NCBI RefSeq assembly: GCF_009002475.1 | Contig: NZ_AP019860.1 | Coordinates: 3,038,001 to 3,102,000 of the forward strand | Reading direction: 5' to 3' | DNA: 64,000 nucleotides | Origin: Candidatus Uabimicrobium amorphum | GTDB taxonomy: Bacteria > Planctomycetota > Uabimicrobiia > Uabimicrobiales > Uabimicrobiaceae | Shown: positions 20,153-27,953 of the stretch, one piece after another | How the letters are laid out: each line of letters begins with the position of its first letter | How positions within the stretch are numbered: the first letter of the stretch is position 1 | Position numbers and translations under genes: made by a program | Notes under the pieces: generated by a model | What the model saw: the letters and a program-made list of their open reading frames with translations, nothing else | What the model was told of the DNA's origin: nothing | The model's database searches: none

Positions 20153-20671
20153 ATGAGTGATAGCCAAAACCTAAAACTAAACAGATTAATTTTTTACAAA
20201 GAAGATGTCGATTTAATTGACAAAGTCCTTCAAATGTTCTTAAAACAGTGCCAGGCTAAGTGCTGTATTCTCATAGACAAGGAAGGACACTTGATTACTC
20301 ATCACGGAGAAACTCAAGCATATGAATTAGACACCGTATGTACTCTACTTGCGGGAACATTTGCGGCAACAAGAGAGTGGGCAAGATTACTAGGTGAAGA
20401 AGAGTTTTCCGTACTTTTTCACAAAGGTAAGAAAGACAGTATACAAGTGAATTTAGTTGGTGATCGAACTCTTCTCGCAGTTATTTTTGATGATAGAACT
20501 CAATTAGGTTTAGTAAAATTAATTAGTGAAAAAATATCTAAAAGACTCGAAAAGATATTTGCAGATTCCGAAAACCGTAAAGAAAATCCAGATGACTCCA
20601 TGGTAGAAGGTATAGCCAAACTAGGCGAAGCTGCAGATGATTTACTAGATAATATTTTTGGATCCGACTAA
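20153..20671 (+). CDS. Roadblock/LC7 domain protein
   Basis: A 172-aa protein and the third Roadblock/LC7 protein of the operon. After a short N-terminal helix (NRLIFYKEDVDLIDKVLQMFLKQ) comes the domain proper: CCILIDKEGHLITHHGET, a helix with LAGTFAATREWARLLGE, FSVLFHKGKKDSIQVNLVGDRTLLAVIFDD and a closing helix. An acidic tail follows (about 140-172; GEAADDLLDNIFG). The NLVGDRTLLAVIFDD pattern is that of myxobacterial MglB-like proteins. It begins 62 bp after the GTPase stop and is followed by a hairpin terminator that closes the operon. Whether it is a GAP, a guanine-exchange-type partner or a dimer partner cannot be told. Confidence 0.85.
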   Translation: MSDSQNLKLNRLIFYKEDVDLIDKVLQMFLKQCQAKCCILIDKEGHLITHHGETQAYELDTVCTLLAGTFAATREWARLLGEEEFSVLFHKGKKDSIQVNLVGDRTLLAVIFDDRTQLGLVKLISEKISKRLEKIFADSENRKENPDDSMVEGIAKLGEAADDLLDNIFGSD

Positions 20672-20704
20672 GTCTTATCACGCCACTTTTGTGGGGTGGT
20701 AAGA
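20672..20704. terminator. Terminator hairpin between convergent units
   Basis: GTCTTATCACGCC pairs imperfectly (G-T pairs, one mismatch) with GGGGTGGTAAGAC around a TTTTGT loop. It sits between the Roadblock gene and the convergent FHA-pseudokinase gene. Confidence 0.65.
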
Positions 20705-20712
20705 CCACTATT

Positions 20713-22011
20713 TCATCGCAGTAGTAATATACATACTTTTAATGCATCAATAACATCTACCCAGCCGCTATAACCATCTTCTGTAAATATCTTTTTGAAA
20801 AACGGCAAAAAAACCGTAGAGTGAGGCCATTCGGCCACAAAATTCCGCGCCTCATGATGCAATTCATCAAATGTAGAACCTTCGTAAAGATATTGTCCTG
20901 TCTGTAAATACAACAACACAGAGGCAAAACTCCAAATATCATTCTCGATATTCGCTTCCTGATCCAAAATCATTTTTGGTGATTGAAATCGATTGGCCAT
21001 ATGCTGCGGGGTTAACTTTGAGGGAAGTAATCCATATCCATAAATCAAAGGTTCACCGCTTACGTGTATATAAATAGAATCGAGTTTTATCTGTGTGTGA
21101 ACCCCCCATTTTTTGTGACACCACTCCAATGCTTGTGCCATATCTATAATCAACTTCATTTTTTGTGAAGAACTCAGGCTATTGAACAATTGAATTGTTA
21201 AGAATTCACCAGGAATAAACGGCAACACAGCACAAACATAGCCATCCCTATTAAGAAAACGTAAGGGGGCCATTTTGTTATTTTTCAAAACATTATCTTG
21301 AAAGAAGCCTTTTTTGTAGGCGTGCAGATAAACTTTTTTTTGCTGTGATAAATCAATCGCGATTACCAATAGCCCATAAAAACTCACCTGCAAAGGAACA
21401 CCGATAATTTGATAATCCTCTGCCAAGGTTAACCTTACAAAACAAGCAAATTCTTTGCATTCCTCACAGTAAAGCCATGGACAATGTTCTCCGATAGAGG
21501 AAACCTGTTGCTCTTTTTCGCAAAAAGTGCACTTTTTTTGCGTGGAAATTTCGAGATTCGTTTCTTCCACAATATCGAGATTGGTGATCGAAGTATTTGA
21601 ATGATAGGGTTCTTTGGGTATTTTACTCTGTGGAGCTAGAAATTCTTCCACAATTTGTTCTTCGTTTTTGATGATAGGAGAATTCGCTTCGACAACGCTG
21701 GGGGAGAGTATTTGTAAAACCAAAGACGTATCACCCAAGAGTATAACATCATCGTTACGTAGCACCTGTATATTTTCCAAAGGTTTGTCATTAATACATG
21801 TTCCAAATGAGCTACCCATATCGATGATAGTAAGATCGCTGTTTTGAATTTGGATCAGACAATGACTTTGAGAAACTCTGGAATCTTTCAGCAACAAATG
21901 GCACCCATGTAAACGTCCAATGACAATGGTATCATTTTTTAGCGTAAAACGCCATTTACGACCTTTGTCAGGCCCTTTTACACATTTTAATAATATTTTA
22001 TACTGTAGCAT
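20713..22011 (-). CDS. FHA domain protein with zinc-binding segment and pseudokinase
   Basis: About 432 aa, taking Met at 22011; an upstream ATG at 22035 is possible. The N-terminal FHA domain (about 1-95) has the usual GRLHGCHLLLKDSRVSQSHC and GSSFGTCIND motifs for phosphothreonine binding. A CxxC-type cluster follows (CTFCEKE...CPWLYCEECKEFAC). The C-terminal half has a kinase-like layout (MAQALEWCHKKWGVHTQIKLDSIYI, then IYGYGLLPSKLT, then NDIWSFASVLLYLQTG). HRD is replaced by HTQ, DFG by a YGYG-like segment, and there is no glycine loop, so it should be inactive. It is last in the six-gene minus operon and overlaps the methyltransferase gene by 14 bp. Confidence 0.82.
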   Translation of the reverse strand: MLQYKILLKCVKGPDKGRKWRFTLKNDTIVIGRLHGCHLLLKDSRVSQSHCLIQIQNSDLTIIDMGSSFGTCINDKPLENIQVLRNDDVILLGDTSLVLQILSPSVVEANSPIIKNEEQIVEEFLAPQSKIPKEPYHSNTSITNLDIVEETNLEISTQKKCTFCEKEQQVSSIGEHCPWLYCEECKEFACFVRLTLAEDYQIIGVPLQVSFYGLLVIAIDLSQQKKVYLHAYKKGFFQDNVLKNNKMAPLRFLNRDGYVCAVLPFIPGEFLTIQLFNSLSSSQKMKLIIDMAQALEWCHKKWGVHTQIKLDSIYIHVSGEPLIYGYGLLPSKLTPQHMANRFQSPKMILDQEANIENDIWSFASVLLYLQTGQYLYEGSTFDELHHEARNFVAEWPHSTVFLPFFKKIFTEDGYSGWVDVIDALKVCILLLR

Positions 22012-23158
22012 TGATTTTTTCCGTGAAAATGGCACAAGGATCTTGGTTGATGCGCGTTAAAAACACAGTGGTCAACGGCGATTTTTTATCCCCTCTCTTC
22101 AATTGCAGACGTTTTTGCCAAGAAACAGCTTCCCCGTAAAATCCGCGACATTTCACGGTGATATTGCTAAGTCTTTCCTTGCGAATGTATGCCTTGACTT
22201 TTTTTTCGCTAAATGGCATGATTCGTTTCACCTCGAAAGCCTGCAACCATGGAGTATTCGCCAATTTATCTCCTGTTAAATAAGATAAGCGTTCATCGAC
22301 CAAGTGCAAATCGTGCTGTTTTGCAATCGCTTGTACTAGGCCTGCCCGCAAAGCAGCTTTCTGTACTTCGTAAATAAATTGCCCAACAGAACTGATCTCG
22401 ACTTCATCATCGCTATATTCCATCGTCAAATTTTGCGGTAGTAACGTCGCACGCCGTTTTGTCGTCGCCAAATCACCACACCATAGCATAATTTCTTTGC
22501 ATTCACCATTCAGAGAAATGACTTCTATCTCACAAGGAAGTTCTAAATTGTCGTAGTTAAGCCCTGGCGAGACCTTGATTCCCAGAGCTGTGCTTTTCTC
22601 TACAAGTTTTTTAATCGTAGCGATACCAGGTTCGTAATCTTCCAGATGAAACCAACGTTGTCCACTGTGGCGACGTGACGGATCAATAAAATAGGCGTCG
22701 GCTTTGGGAAACCAATTACTGCTATTTGCCACAACCGCAGCGAAATTGCGTTGATAAACACGTAAATTGTGTGCACAAATCATAACTTTGTGAATAAATT
22801 TGTCCACCACAATAAGATCTGCTACCCGTGAAAGGTGAATCGCATCTCCTCCTATTCCGCATGTCAAATCCGCAACAATGTCAAATTTCTCATAGCGGCG
22901 ACTTATGTAGCGCGCAACAGATTCAGAAGTCGATTGCTCTAAACCCTCGCGATCAAATAGCATTTGTTCATAATGAGAAAATTTACCTTTTGCTTTGTTG
23001 CGCAACTCTATTTGCGACGACACCAATGCCGCTGCATCGGCATCTGCCATTTTACGTAAAATATTTAGTCGTTTATGAATATCAGAATGTTGATGCGCCA
23101 CACCAAGTAATTTTTGACCTTCTGAACTTTGTAAAAATCTAATTTGTGCTGGTTGCAT
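21998..23158 (-). CDS. Class I SAM-dependent methyltransferase, THUMP-like family
   Basis: A 386-aa cytoplasmic enzyme. The N-terminal helical part (to about 85) precedes a Rossmann methyltransferase core with motif I VADLTCGIGGDAIHL, VDKFIHKVMICAHNL and the acidic/aromatic site AYFIDPSRRHSGQRW. The C-terminal part (about 225-386) matches the ferredoxin-like plus THUMP-like modules of the PG_1098-type family, as I recall its layout. Substrate is unknown, with RNA plausible. The ATG directly follows the stop of the Doc gene (TAAATG), so the two should be translationally coupled. It continues into the FHA-pseudokinase gene. Confidence 0.85.
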   Translation of the reverse strand: MQPAQIRFLQSSEGQKLLGVAHQHSDIHKRLNILRKMADADAAALVSSQIELRNKAKGKFSHYEQMLFDREGLEQSTSESVARYISRRYEKFDIVADLTCGIGGDAIHLSRVADLIVVDKFIHKVMICAHNLRVYQRNFAAVVANSSNWFPKADAYFIDPSRRHSGQRWFHLEDYEPGIATIKKLVEKSTALGIKVSPGLNYDNLELPCEIEVISLNGECKEIMLWCGDLATTKRRATLLPQNLTMEYSDDEVEISSVGQFIYEVQKAALRAGLVQAIAKQHDLHLVDERLSYLTGDKLANTPWLQAFEVKRIMPFSEKKVKAYIRKERLSNITVKCRGFYGEAVSWQKRLQLKRGDKKSPLTTVFLTRINQDPCAIFTEKINATV

Positions 23159-23566
23159 TTACTCGCTCATTTCTCGCAACCACAGCGCGATTCTTTCAAT
23201 ATTTTCTTGCGCTTCATTTTTTCCCGATGCAATATCCATCACAAAGTCAAATACAGCGTCTTCTTCGAAAGCGCGAAACTGAATCCCATTCCAATTTAAC
23301 AATGTAATCGCCGTGGCAAGCCCTGTACGTTTATTGCCATCGTGAAATACATGATTTTTAATAATGTAAAACATGTATGCTGCCGCTTGATGAAAAATAT
23401 CGGGATATATTTTTGCACCAAATAGCTCATTGGTGTGTATATTTTCAACAAATCCCAAAGACATTCCCGGACGAACATTGTTGCTGTGTCCTGTTCCTCC
23501 CGCTAGCTCAATCGATAATTTATTGATGGCGATCACCATGCGTTTATTGATATATTTTTCTCGCAT
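23159..23566 (-). CDS. doc: Death-on-curing (Doc)-type Fic protein
   Basis: A 135-aa protein with the Doc signature HVFHDGNKRTGLA (around residue 75; consensus HxFx(D/N)(A/G)NKR). Around it are the YPDIFHQAAAYMFYIIKNH helix and a C-terminal helix. Doc of phage P1 phosphorylates EF-Tu and is held in check by Phd. Here the start overlaps the stop of a zinc-ribbon gene (TAATG) and the stop abuts the methyltransferase start. No Phd/AbrB-like antitoxin is adjacent on either side. It may be domesticated within the operon or controlled by a partner elsewhere. Confidence 0.88.
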   Translation of the reverse strand: MREKYINKRMVIAINKLSIELAGGTGHSNNVRPGMSLGFVENIHTNELFGAKIYPDIFHQAAAYMFYIIKNHVFHDGNKRTGLATAITLLNWNGIQFRAFEEDAVFDFVMDIASGKNEAQENIERIALWLREMSE

Positions 23567-23946
23567 TAGCTCCCCAAACGTATGTATAGATTCAAATTTT
23601 GTTTAATATGCTTTTCCGCAGACTTTAAAGCGAGAACTTCTCCATTGTCGAGCCATATTCCTTGGCATTGAGGACAAATATCAATCACTTCTCCAACGAC
23701 TTCGCGTTTTTTCATTACCTCCCCGTCCACGGGACAACACAATTGTTTGTTCTTTTCCTTTTCCAGAATAGTATCTATTTCTTGCTCCTGTAAATCTACC
23801 TGACCAAAAAGTTCCACAAGGTGGACAATGGATTCTAATTCCCCGCGATCAAAGTAAATTCCTTGACAAGTATTGCAACGATCCACCATTTGGCCATGGA
23901 AATCAATTTCGACTAACTCTATTGTACATATAGGACATTTACGCAT
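23566..23946 (-). CDS. Double TFIIB-type zinc-ribbon protein
   Basis: A 126-aa protein with two zf-TFIIB modules. The first is CPICTIELVEIDFHGQMVD followed by RCNTCQGIYFDRGELE. The second is CCPVDGEVMKKREVVGEVID followed by ICPQCQGIWLDNGEVLAL. The two are joined by an acidic helix. Each has the CxxC and CxxCxGxWxD/FD pattern of the family, which is common in bacteria and poorly understood. It overlaps the aminotransferase gene upstream by 8 bp and the Doc gene downstream by 1 bp. It occupies the place where a Doc antitoxin would be expected but has no resemblance to known ones. Confidence 0.88.
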   Translation of the reverse strand: MRKCPICTIELVEIDFHGQMVDRCNTCQGIYFDRGELESIVHLVELFGQVDLQEQEIDTILEKEKNKQLCCPVDGEVMKKREVVGEVIDICPQCQGIWLDNGEVLALKSAEKHIKQNLNLYIRLGS

Positions 23947-25099
23947 TTTGCACCTCTAAAACCTCATCTAAAATTTGTACAAATTTTTCACAATCCGATA
24001 TCGAATTGTAAATATAAGGTGATACGCGAATTACATTGCTACGTATACTAACGAATACATTTTGCTCTGACATCTTATTGCCAAAACCTTCCGGCAAAGA
24101 TTTTCGAAAGCGCAACCCTAAGATATGACCACAACGAAAACTTTGCGGGATAATTTCAAAATCGTGCTTCTCTGTTAAATTACCATCGTGAATACGTTCA
24201 ATAATGGTATCTACAAGAGATACCACACTGCGATAAATATTTTCAACTCCCCAATCTAGTATTTGTTGTAAAGCCGCCATCGCCATGGGCAACAGAACAA
24301 AATTATTGCGCTCTCCGACATCAAACCGGCACGCTCCTGGGGCATATTCGTCTGTGTAATTCACTAATTGGGAAAAATTTTCGCTACCTTTGCGACTCAA
24401 CCAATTATGTTCCAATGGAAGCGAGCGCTGATAATCGGGATGCACATACATAAAACCAAGACTGTATGGCCCTAATAGCCATTTATAGCCTGCGGCAACG
24501 ACAAAAGCTGGCCGAATTTTTTGTACATCGAAATCAAAAATCCCTAGCGATTGCGTCGCGTCAATAACCAATGGAATGTTTTTCTTGCGGCATACACCAC
24601 CGATTTTCTCGACATCAACAAACGAACCATCCGTCCAATGACATTGGGGAACAGAAACAGCCGTTGTGTCATCATCAATTGCCTGGAGAACGCTTTGCGT
24701 CCAATCATGGTTCTGCGGACGCTCGACAGTGATGATATTTGCATCGCGACTTCTCCACGGATAAATATTAGAAGGAAATTGTTCTTCTAAAACAACAATG
24801 TTTTCCTTGGGATTCATGCAAATATTATTTACGGCGATTCCAATACCATAGCTCACAGACGGAATGATCGCAATGTCGTTCGTTGCGGCATTTACAATTT
24901 TGGCAAACAATTGTTTTAGTTGTGTACTTTGCTCAAAAAAATCTTTGGGTTTTATTTCCCATGGACGTTCTTTGCGCATCACCCCCTCAATTCCCGCTTT
25001 TTTTATCGATTCGAACATCGGAGATAAATACGAGCAATTGAGATAAGTGACATCATCTGGTATTTCGAAAAATTGTTTCTGGCAAGGTAAAACCATCAT
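23939..25099 (-). CDS. Class V aminotransferase-fold PLP enzyme
   Basis: A 386-aa PLP enzyme of the class V group (cysteine desulfurase, kynureninase and isopenicillin N epimerase relatives). Recognisable parts are TYLNCSYLSPM (N-terminal substrate loop), PSVSYGIGIAVNNI, VPQCHWTDGSFVDVEKIG, the PLP-binding Asp in VIDATQSLG and the Schiff-base Lys in AAGYKWLLGPY (about residue 208), with GERNNF further on. It lacks an obvious persulfide-carrying active-site Cys loop, so a role in iron-sulfur assembly is not supported. Its specific substrate is unknown. The start overlaps the upstream kinase stop by four bases (ATGA). Confidence 0.88.
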   Translation of the reverse strand: MMVLPCQKQFFEIPDDVTYLNCSYLSPMFESIKKAGIEGVMRKERPWEIKPKDFFEQSTQLKQLFAKIVNAATNDIAIIPSVSYGIGIAVNNICMNPKENIVVLEEQFPSNIYPWRSRDANIITVERPQNHDWTQSVLQAIDDDTTAVSVPQCHWTDGSFVDVEKIGGVCRKKNIPLVIDATQSLGIFDFDVQKIRPAFVVAAGYKWLLGPYSLGFMYVHPDYQRSLPLEHNWLSRKGSENFSQLVNYTDEYAPGACRFDVGERNNFVLLPMAMAALQQILDWGVENIYRSVVSLVDTIIERIHDGNLTEKHDFEIIPQSFRCGHILGLRFRKSLPEGFGNKMSEQNVFVSIRSNVIRVSPYIYNSISDCEKFVQILDEVLEVQNA

Positions 25100-27027
25100 T
25101 TATTCCTAATATGTCTCAGGATCTTTTCCGCACGCTGTCGAAGATGCCGTGGCAACTCGGCGTTTTCTAAAGCTAATTGTAGATACTTTTTTGCTTTGCT
25201 TAGAGTACCTTGGTTAAAATACACCATTCCTAGGTAACAATGAATTTGCGATTGTTTTGGTTTCTCGGCATGCGCAGCTTCCAGATCTACAGTTGCTTTT
25301 TCATAATTACCTAGTTGCATATACACTATCGCGCGATTAAATAAAGATTGCCAATTTTTTTTGTCCAACGATATGGCTTTTGTGTAGTTTTCCACTGCTT
25401 TGTCCAACTGTCGCGTACGCATGTAGGCATACCCCAAGTTATTGTATGCCGGTGCATAAGCAGGGTTATACATAGTTGTTAATTTATAATCTTTTATCGC
25501 TTCTTTGAGCTTTTTTTGTATAGAAAACCACCTACCGCGATTGTAGTACCCCTTTGCATAAGTGGGTTCCATTTTTAAGAGTTTGTCATACAACTGTTTT
25601 GCTTTATCATACTCAAGCTTTCTGGTCAAAGCATTTGCCTTATTCAAGTAAGCGGTAATGCTTTGCGGTTTTTTTTGCAAAACATAGTCAAAATCCGCAA
25701 TGGCTTTATCCACCATATTATTGTGCAAATAGATATTTCCACGAGTGATAAATAATTCCATATCATCAGGATCTTTTTCTATTTTTTGTTGTAAAAGTTG
25801 TAAACTTTTTTTTAAGGCGTATTTACCAGAATTCAATCCAAAACACATACCATATATCACCGGATATTTTTTGTCACTTTGGGGTATTTTCAACAGCAAC
25901 TTGCGTAGTGGTTGTAAAAAAGTATCGCTTTGTTGTAGCGTAGAATATTCCTCGAATGCGCGTTTTAATGTTTGTGTTGTGGCATCGCGAACCAAGTCTA
26001 CTTCTTTTTTGAGATCATGAATATTATTAGCGTACAGTTCGATTCTATTTTTTTGCCAGAATAAATACACACAAAAACACAGTAGCATAAACACAACAGC
26101 TATCATACTTGTTATAGCTACAATGTGGCGCTTAAAAAACTTTTTGCTGGCCTGCCACTTTGTATATTTTTTGGCGAGTATTGGTTGGTGCGCCTGGGCA
26201 TTTTTAATATCGCGGATCAATTGCTTTACGCTGGCATAGCGATTTGCTGGTACTTTTTGCAAACATTTCAAACAAATTGCCTCGATTTCAGGCGAGACCT
26301 GAGGATTTAAAACAGATGGTGTAATAGGCTCTTTAGTCAGTACATCCACCATAACGTTGTAGGAACGTCCCTGAAAGGGTGGCTTTCCACAAACGACTTC
26401 ATACAAAGTGGCTCCAAAACCATAAATATCCGTTTTGTAACTTGCGCTACCAGATATTTGCTCCGGTGCCATATATTTAGGAGTCCCCACAGGAGTAAAT
26501 TCCGATTTTTGAGTTGGTACCATCCGTGGAGCCACACGCGAAATACCAAAATCCATTACTTTCAACTGGTTGTTTGGTGTAATGAGTACATTAGAAGGCT
26601 TTATATCTTGATGAATAATGTTTTTGCTGTGAATAAATTCGAGGGCTGTGGCCAGTTGGAGTAAAATCGGAGCTAAATTTTCGATAGAGTAATTATTGTT
26701 ACGACGAAGCCACTCGTGCAAAGTCGTACCCTTGATAAACTCCATCGCAAAATAAAAGTATGGTGTTGTTCCAATATCGTAGATACGCACAATATTGGGA
26801 TGATCTAACTGCGCCATTGTTCGCGCTTCGGCGGCCAACTTTTGAAAACTTTGTAGTTGTTTATTGATTATCTTTAATGCCACGGTTCTTCGCAGTTGAT
26901 TATGGTAAGCACGATATACAACGCTCATTCCACCATAACCAATGACTTCTTGCAAAATATAGTCTCCCACAACAGAATTGTTGGGAATGAAAAAACTTTG
27001 CGATGTGGAAGTTGTGAGATCATCCAT
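25096..27027 (-). CDS. Ser/Thr kinase with transmembrane helix and TPR domain
   Basis: First gene of the six-gene minus operon, 643 aa. The kinase domain (about 22-280) has the loop GYGGMSVVY, VALKII, HQDIKPSNV (Gln in place of the usual HRD Arg), DFGISRV and GTPKYMAPEQ. A juxtamembrane basic segment and one helix (IVAITSMIAVVFMLLCFCVYLFW, about 305-327) follow. About 240 residues with six or more TPRs complete the protein (PEDMELFITRGNIYLHNNMVDKAIADFDY is the third-to-last style unit; GYYNRGRWFSIQKKLKEAIKDY, AYNNLGYAYMRTRQLDKAVENY). The TPRs would face outside. The HQD form suggests regulation unlike that of RD kinases, though catalytic Asp, Lys and DFG are present. Confidence 0.92.
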   Translation of the reverse strand: MDDLTTSTSQSFFIPNNSVVGDYILQEVIGYGGMSVVYRAYHNQLRRTVALKIINKQLQSFQKLAAEARTMAQLDHPNIVRIYDIGTTPYFYFAMEFIKGTTLHEWLRRNNNYSIENLAPILLQLATALEFIHSKNIIHQDIKPSNVLITPNNQLKVMDFGISRVAPRMVPTQKSEFTPVGTPKYMAPEQISGSASYKTDIYGFGATLYEVVCGKPPFQGRSYNVMVDVLTKEPITPSVLNPQVSPEIEAICLKCLQKVPANRYASVKQLIRDIKNAQAHQPILAKKYTKWQASKKFFKRHIVAITSMIAVVFMLLCFCVYLFWQKNRIELYANNIHDLKKEVDLVRDATTQTLKRAFEEYSTLQQSDTFLQPLRKLLLKIPQSDKKYPVIYGMCFGLNSGKYALKKSLQLLQQKIEKDPDDMELFITRGNIYLHNNMVDKAIADFDYVLQKKPQSITAYLNKANALTRKLEYDKAKQLYDKLLKMEPTYAKGYYNRGRWFSIQKKLKEAIKDYKLTTMYNPAYAPAYNNLGYAYMRTRQLDKAVENYTKAISLDKKNWQSLFNRAIVYMQLGNYEKATVDLEAAHAEKPKQSQIHCYLGMVYFNQGTLSKAKKYLQLALENAELPRHLRQRAEKILRHIRNK

Positions 27028-27059
27028 GGAATATCATCCTGTGTTATCAAAAAATATGT

Positions 27060-27095
27060 TATACTATTATTGCAATTTACAGTTCGCTGTAATTG
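27060..27095 (+). promoter_or_regulatory. Candidate -10 and leader hairpin of the HD-domain gene
   Basis: TATACT (27060-27065) is a good -10. It is followed at 27072-27095 by GCAATTTACAG-TTCG-CTGTAATTGC, a stem with one bulged T and a stable-type TTCG loop. The hairpin would lie at the very start of the transcript. Confidence 0.45.
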
Positions 27096-27196
27096 CTTAT
27101 GGAACACAGTTCCCCTACACTAGATTCACTCAATAGAAAAGCGCTGTAGAAGCATTCTAGTAAAATATTTTACCAATTTGCAGTAAGAGGCCCAAG

Positions 27197-27835
27197 ATGA
27201 ATTTAGAAGAAATTTTTGATTTTTTAACTGTGGCAGAAGGTTTAAAAAAACTGGAGCGTTACAAAGGATTTGTGTATTGGCGTGACTATCCATTTCCACA
27301 AAGATATGAATCCGTCGCCGACCACAGTTGGCGATTAGCTTTACTCGTTATTGTTGTGGAAAAGAAACTGCACCAGAAATTAGACGTTGATAAGGCACTA
27401 AAAATGGCTTTAGTCCATGATATTCCAGAGATTATTGCAGGTGACGCGAGTCCTTTAGGTGAGTCAGGTACAGGAGACGATTCTCATTCTTTTAACGAAA
27501 AGATAGCACAAGAGCGCTTCAAACGCGAATGCAATGCCGCAGAAAAAATATTTCTTCCCTTAGGAGAGGACGGTCAGAAGTTTTACGATTTATGGCTAGA
27601 GTGCGAAGAAAAGCAAAGTTTTGAAGCCAAAGTAGTCAAAGCCTTAGACAAAATAGAAGCCTTGCTGCAAATACTATCTTGGACAGACGGACGCATGTTC
27701 AAAAAACACCTTGACTTCACCATCCTTTATTCAGAACGCGCTTTGGGAATAGATCCCTTCATCGATAAATTCTGGAAATTATTGACCGACAAGTTAAAGA
27801 ATACTTTCCAGGAAATCGATGACAAAGAAAATTAA
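27197..27835 (+). CDS. HD-domain phosphohydrolase, HDDC2/YfbR-like 5'-deoxynucleotidase
   Basis: A 212-aa protein. The HD metal-binding pattern is clear: ESVADHSWRLALL (first His), LVHDIPEIIAGD (HD pair) and KALDKIEALLQ (final Asp). The phrase RYESVADHSW and the helix order match the HDDC2/YfbR group, which dephosphorylates deoxynucleoside monophosphates. The specific substrate here is inferred. It is monocistronic as far as can be seen, with its own promoter-like region in the gap shared with the divergent kinase operon. The next gene lies 118 bp downstream behind another promoter. Confidence 0.85.
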   Translation: MNLEEIFDFLTVAEGLKKLERYKGFVYWRDYPFPQRYESVADHSWRLALLVIVVEKKLHQKLDVDKALKMALVHDIPEIIAGDASPLGESGTGDDSHSFNEKIAQERFKRECNAAEKIFLPLGEDGQKFYDLWLECEEKQSFEAKVVKALDKIEALLQILSWTDGRMFKKHLDFTILYSERALGIDPFIDKFWKLLTDKLKNTFQEIDDKEN

Positions 27836-27870
27836 GTTTTCATTATTTTCAAATATAGTTTAGACTAGAG

Positions 27871-27876
27871 TATAAT
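27871..27876 (+). promoter_or_regulatory. Candidate -10 (TATAAT) of the GHL10 gene
   Basis: A perfect TATAAT with a poor -35 (TTTTCA or TTTCAA at 18-19 bp). The resulting leader would contain the GC-rich hexamer tract at 27884-27920 and the GGAGG at 27941. Confidence 0.5.
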
Positions 27877-27883
27877 ATATTAC

Positions 27884-27920
27884 GAGCTCGGAAGCGGGCT
27901 CGGGCTCGGAAGCGGGCTCG
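27884..27920. repeat. GC-rich hexamer tract, 18-bp tandem duplication
   Basis: The 18-bp unit GCTCGGAAGCGGGCTCGG, itself made of variants of CTCGGR/AGCGGG, occurs twice in tandem (27886-27920). It sits between a TATAAT box and the ribosome binding site of the glycosidase gene, in otherwise AT-rich sequence. Terminal CGAGC/GCTCG can pair. Confidence 0.75.
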
Positions 27921-27953
27921 TAACGAAAACTATCCAATGTGGAGGTTTAAAGA

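Noticed and set aside
23939-25099. Cysteine desulfurase (IscS/SufS)
   Set aside because: The class V fold and Lys are present, but I see no typical active-site Cys loop and no isc/suf neighbours, so only the general family is claimed.
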